Origin: Conidiobolus incongruus B7586
Taxonomy: Eukaryota > Entomophthoromycota > Entomophthoromycetes > Entomophthorales > Conidiobolaceae
NCBI GenBank assembly: GCA_000697335.1
Contig: JNEM01016271.1
Location: 1-50,236, forward strand
DNA: 50,236 bases
Reading direction: 5' to 3'
The notes under the pieces are model-generated. The model had not been told where the DNA came from, searched no databases, and saw only the letters and a program-made list of their open reading frames with translations. The position numbers were made by a program, and so were the translations under genes. This document shows, piece by piece, positions 45,309 to 50,236 of the stretch; the stretch's first letter is position 1, and each line of letters starts with the position of its first letter.

Positions 45309-45733
45309 TTTGGCTGTGATATGTATATATATATATATATTTATTTATTTTATAAATTATTGAAAAGAAAATATTTTTTTTGAATTATAATTATTTAAAT
45401 TATATACAATTATTAGAAATAATAATTTTTAATTATTTACATCATTCAACTTAATTTAAAATTTTGATTATATACAATAAAATTTATGGGACTAATTTTA
45501 AAAATGCTACCTAATTTCAAACTCAATTGCATAAATATAAATGATATCATTTTCAAAAAAATTAATTTTTGTGGATTTTTATTATTTAAAAATAGAGATT
45601 TTTAATGTTCATTTGAAATGAAAATGATAACATAAAAATTAAGGTATTAGTAATTTGAATGTCATATCCAGTCTTCCGGGTAAACTTGGGGAAGGAAATC
45701 TGAAATTCAAAATGAGATGATTTGAAGGGTTAG
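45309..45733. other. Spacer between the eIF2D and NIPA genes
   Basis: Holds the eIF2D promoter, with a (TA)n run at about 45323-45341 only 15 nt before the start codon, and the 3' flank of the NIPA gene. Both genes are on the minus strand. Confidence 0.5.
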
Positions 45734-47105
45734 TTAGTGTTTGGTATGATGACCATCAGTACTAGATCTAGGACTTTTGAATGCAGTTTCATCCTCATCA
45801 GTATCCAATCTAATATGATTCCAGTTGGTGTCCGCATAATCAGTTGAGTGTATTTCAATTAATCGAAGAGTCAAATCCCCTAACATATTCTCATAATAAT
45901 CATCATCCTGGCCCTGGTAATGATTTAAACGAGCGTAATGGTCATCAATTTCACTATGAGAATTAACAAAACTTTCAATCGATTGTACATTGGATACTAA
46001 TAATTCACTTGAATTACCGTTCGATTCTTGACTAGGTATCGGTGTCGTTGACTTAGGTCTCAGACTCAGTAATAACACTCCCACTGATAATATTATAGAT
46101 CCCAATGCAACAAGGAGTAATTTCCACCAATTTAGCAAGTTCCATTGATTGAAGTAAACCAGACCGTTGAGAAGACAGAAACATGTGTAGACACAGTAAT
46201 TGGCTGGCATTAAAATCACCAAGTCACAATATTTGATACCTTTGTTAAAGTAAAATAACTAACCAAAAAATATACTTATTAGAAATAAGTTAACGGAATA
46301 ATTAATGATAAATTACCTGAATCAAAGTAACACTAATCAACATAATAACAATCACCCAAGTGAATGGCTTGTTAAACTGATTATTCCCTTGAATTGATAG
46401 CCCTATTAGCTGAATGCCACTCTTACAGAAAAGTATACCCTGAGTGGATAAAATAATGGACATAGTACCATAGATTAAACCAACGATTGTATCATTCTTC
46501 GATTTGGATAATTTGGGAAATGGTAAATTATCCACTAATTTGAATTGTTTATACTTTATCAATTTCAGTTCATTAAACTGATTCCAAATTAATATCAAAA
46601 TAATAAGAATTTCTTGGATAGTAAAGTAAATAATAAATTGTTTGCGAGCGAAAAGCTCTACTAATTCTTCGACGGTTTTGAAGGTTTCTGGTAATATTCC
46701 GAAGAAACCGATAAAAAAAGCACCTACTAATATCACTATGGTTGCCATCAGTGACCACAGGGTCCAAATGTCATCAAGGAGTAGTTTTGCGAAAATAGCG
46801 TTCGTTATCAAACTGAATGACCCGATAGGCGCTAGTAACGTCACTGGTAGAGCGCCTATTGAACAGATACTTCCCGAGAGACTACCTATCAAATACGTTG
46901 TAAAACCAATAGTCCACATATACTTTTCGAAAAGTACGGAAAATATATTATTGTAGTTAACTTTAGGGTGGGGCCGTCGGTAGCTCTTTTGCTGAATAGC
47001 TAACCCTAGCGAACTGATAACCGTTGTAATGAGTGTTATCCCCGCACCTATCCACATTACGGATGTAGGCACTTTATTAATTTCATCTAAACTACTATCA
47101 TTCAT
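45734..47105 (-). CDS. NIPA-type magnesium transporter, 2 exons
   Basis: Exon 1 is 47105-46317 and exon 2 is 46258-45734, separated by a 58-nt GTA...AG intron in phase 0, giving 437 residues. It matches the Mg2+ transporter NIPA family (DUF803). After an initial helix (MWIGAGITLITTVISSLGLA), the protein has Q-x-K-x-x-x-R (QQKSYRR), then YLIGSLSGSICSIGALPVTL with LLAPIGSFSLITNAIFAKLL, the family's best-conserved stretch, then GILPE. Exon 2 resumes at LFYFNKGIKYCDLVI and PANYCVYTCFCLLNG, also family-typical (QxxYLNKxL...P.yyv.fT). About nine membrane helices are expected. The C-terminal 90 residues are hydrophilic, Ser/Asp-rich and cytosolic, as in fungal members. The family moves Mg2+ across plasma or endomembranes. 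Confidence 0.92.
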
Positions 47106-49119
47106 TTTAAGGATATAATATTAATTGATAAGGATTATTAATAATAAAAATCAGAATAAAGATAAAAAACTAATGATTCAAAATAAATAATAATTAATTA
47201 TTAATAATATTATTACACTTTAAAAAAAATAATAAAATTCAAGTTGCTGAGAATTAACTCATTTAAATACTAATTATTTCATAAATTTAATTAATTGAGA
47301 TTATTACCATATTTGGAAGATTCAAGTTGTGTGTGAGATATGAGATTCAAGGGTTTGGTTTACCTTAAACTTTGAATTCCATTTTTTTATGCAATTAGTA
47401 ATTAAATTTATCAAGTATATTCCAATAACCGCTACTAACGTGTTCATCTAATATCATTAATCAAGATCACAAGTATTAAAAAGCTTTAGCATTACACTAC
47501 TGACTGTATTATATCGAATCAATACTTCAATATTAATCATTCTCATATTCTAACATACTAGACCGGCTTAACCATTACTAACTTTAAAGTTGCAACCCAA
47601 ACAAATTGGCCAAACTATCAACACATTCAGCCAATTGCCACAGCTAAAAAACCTAAATTCGACCAAAGCAACTTCCAAGTTTGTTGATAGATCAACTCAA
47701 TGTTGATTCTTTATTAAAACCAGCTAATTTGATTGGCTTACAAAATTACCCAAATTCATCTAAAAACTCTAAACCTAATAAAAAATCATGAATCCATTCA
47801 AGTCACTTGACAATTAAGATGAATCTTTTCCAAATTTAGGTCAAATATTTTACTCTTCAAAATTGAAATTTACGATGTATAAAGTATTTTTAGATTGAGC
47901 TATTAGGTTATTTTGAAACTCAGATCATTTTTGATAATTGATGTAGATTATAAACAATTATTAGGTTATATCAATATATATATGGGTGATTGATAAGCGA
48001 TAGTATCAAGATTTTCATTATTTAATCAACAGTGGTATATAAAATGTAATGATCAAAAAGAATTATTTTCTAAAAATATTGTTACAATTTTATCAATTAG
48101 TAATTATATTTTTTTACAATTTTTCATAATAAAAAATTAATTATAATAATAATAATTATACTATTAAAATTTTAGTACTTGATTAAAAATTTAACAGTAT
48201 TTAAGGAAATTAAAATCAATTAGAAGCTTAACAATATTTTATAATTATCAAGGTTACTAAATTATAAAGATTTAAGTGATTGAAATTTTGGACTAGGTTA
48301 CATCAATTAATTAATCACTACATTTTCAAAGGTTTAGATTGTTTTTTAATATTAAAGATAAAAGTAAATTTATATTTGGCATAAAACTTTATTTTATATA
48401 CTAATAGTATTACTTAAAGGAAACTAATCAATTTTAGGTATTATTATATAAAATAATTCATAGTTAAAATTTTCAATTCATCCTCCGTAGTGAATTATCC
48501 TTATTGTTTACGCCAAACTTCCAAGTTTAACAATTTAATTTCATAAAATTAATAGATTTTATAATTATAGTTATTCATTTTATTTTCAGTATTATTAATT
48601 AATTACCAATGTGAAATATTCAATCAATATTTCTTGATTATCTTTAAACAAATATCAAGCTGGTTTCATTTTGTATAAAATATGAATCATTGAAAATTAT
48701 TTAATAATTAATTCTCTTTAAAAACATGTTACTTGTATAGTACTCCTACTCAAATTTAATATCATCAAGTTTAATTTGATAATTCGTATTAAAAACAAGT
48801 TGTAAATCTTAAGTTGAGTATTATTGCATAATATCCTATAGGGAATAGCAAATTCAAAAATTTATTAATCAGGAATTTTTTCAATACTATACAACAAATT
48901 ATGCCTAGTAGGATTCTAATTACTGAAAGAATAAATGATAATGACATTTGGATTAATTTATATATAAATTAATAATGATGAAATATTAAATTCTGCTTTT
49001 TATATGTTTTCAAATTTATTTCATTACAAATATATGTATTTTGAACAAAAAATTATAAAGAATTATTAACTTGAATACAATTAAAATAAATTTTAAATGC
49101 TTTAATTTCAATAGCTTAT
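47106..49119. other. Intergenic, nothing firm
   Basis: A+T-rich spacer. The stretch 47430-47830 is richer in C on the + strand (many CA, AC and CC steps) and gives one 40-codon frame (NWPNYQHIQPIATAKKPKF), which is not enough to call a gene or relic. Confidence 0.45.
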
Positions 49120-49478
49120 GATAAGAAATAATCTTGTCAATCACTCAAGAAACTGCAATTACCACACTGAATCAAACAACCATTTCCTGAACTCTAATAT
49201 AACATTATCCCAAACAAACTAATAGACATAACTCTTTTATCTTCATTTTAAATTATTCAGTCTCTAAGTTTTTCTTGTAACCCTCACAAAAGTATTGAGT
49301 TGTGACAAGCGTGAGATATTTACTTTATTGGAAGAACCTGATTTGTAGTAAGCTACTTCCACCTAATTTGGCGAGTCCCATTAATTTCCCCTAACTTTAT
49401 GGTAATCTATCATTTACCACTGGTGATTCCTTGTTTAAACTCCAAAAGCCTATTTTCTCCACAATTACAGTTGTCACT
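49120..49478. repeat. Dispersed repeat R1, copy 2
   Basis: Second copy of the element at 4672-4995, same orientation, with a small insertion around 49300-49350. The hairpin TGGTAA/TTACCA (49400-49419) is kept at the same place as in copy 1 although its loop differs, hinting that the structure was constrained while the element was active. Confidence 0.7.
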
Positions 49479-50236
49479 TGGAATAATATTACTTATTTTT
49501 AATTTTCAAAATTTTCACTAATTTTTGATCATTATTGAAATTATTCAATATTTTAAATATTTTGGAAATTTCTTAGTATTTATGCAATATTCATTTGAAA
49601 ATCTTTGATAATACTCTTATTAGTATAATATTAGTAATTTAATAAATTAAGTATAATCAATTTAGTTTGAATATAATTTTAACAGCTGTATATTATTAAT
49701 TTATAATATCAATTAAGAAAAAAACACATTTATTAATTTCTGATTTTTCAAATATACTGTTAGTTTTGTAAACTAAATTATATATAAAAATAATAAGAGA
49801 GTTTATTTTTTTACAAAATATATACATATGCATTTCTAATTTTTTTTTCATTAAAGTATTTTTATTAAAAATTTTATAATTGAATTTAATTATATTTATA
49901 TCTGATAATAATTTCCAAATTTTTTTTATTTTAATAATATTAAAACTTAACAAAAAATTTTTAAAATTATATAAAATTTATAAATAATTGATAAAAATAA
50001 TATTTTATTTGAAATTATTATTTATTATTAGGTATCTTATTTCAAAGTTAAAAATATTATGATTTTAAATTTATTTATAATTATAATTTTTATTTTTATT
50101 TTTATTAATACACAAAAAATATATTAAAATATATTTTTTACCAAAGTTAATATAATATCAAACTAATTTATATTAATTGTTTAAATATACTATTTAAAAT
50201 TAGGTTTATGTTTGGTTGGTGAAATAAATATAAAAA
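49479..50236. repeat. A+T block at the window end, with a weak R2 match
   Basis: From about 49713 to 49800 there is a weak match to R2 (tttctgatttttcaaatata, gttagtttt, atatataaaaa), followed by nearly pure A/T DNA with few CA/TG steps to the end of the window. No gene. The block continues beyond the window. Confidence 0.35.

Noticed and set aside
49696-49953. Minus-strand open frame of 85 codons at the window end
   Set aside because: Almost only Ile/Lys/Asn/Phe; lies in a repeat-like A+T block.

Overview
This is nuclear DNA from a eukaryote, most likely a fungus. The window is very A+T-rich (about three quarters or more by eye). Its genes are split by short GTA...AG introns of 48-58 nt, and several encode secreted precursors with dibasic (Kex2-type) processing sites. 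Recognisable genes are an eIF2D/Tma64 translation factor, a NIPA-type magnesium transporter, a mitochondrial RbfA-like ribosome assembly factor, an Hv1-type proton channel and one tRNA-Phe. All are ordinary for a fungus with mitochondria. The exact lineage cannot be fixed from the window. The many very short introns and the pheromone-like precursors fit Ascomycota best, but that is inference. Intact genes end in TAA, TAG and TGA, so the genetic code looks standard for stops.

Layout. 1-2085 is an extreme A+T block depleted in CA/TG dinucleotides. 3278-4170 (-) is the four-exon RbfA-like gene. 4.2-9.9 kb holds a dispersed repeat copy and the decayed remains of a large one-pass membrane protein gene (7735-9420, -). 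9960-11378 (+) is an intronless orphan gene. 11.4-17.2 kb is A+T-rich DNA with two gene relics. 17178-17928 (-) is the proton channel. 20799-21380 (+) is a small tubby/LURP-one-like gene, and a broken paralogue lies at 41487-42057 (-). 23324-24271 (+) encodes a secreted Tyr/Asn/Gly-rich repeat protein behind a well-formed promoter. tRNA-Phe (24630-24702, -) is followed by a multi-pass membrane orphan (24840-25916, +). 26.2-30.0 kb is another A+T block with a dispersed repeat and an exact Tn5/Nextera mosaic-end sequence, an assembly artefact. 30031-31362 (+) is a second intronless orphan.

The most interesting part is 34.7-39.9 kb: four tandem, same-strand paralogues encoding small secreted precursors. 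Each has a signal peptide, a shared leader, then one to three peptides bracketed by Arg-Arg. The peptides follow the pattern Q-W-Y-G-x-x-N-G-Y-Y. This is the build of fungal alpha-type pheromone or other Kex2-processed repeat-peptide precursors, but I do not recognise the peptide itself. 42989-45308 (-) is the 12-exon eIF2D gene and 45734-47105 (-) the two-exon NIPA gene. The window ends in a second copy of the 4.7 kb repeat and another A+T block.

The gene-poor stretches look like a graveyard: several relics keep readable protein segments broken by stops and frameshifts. Together with the CA-depleted blocks this suggests strong C-to-T pressure, possibly RIP-like, on duplicated or unused DNA.
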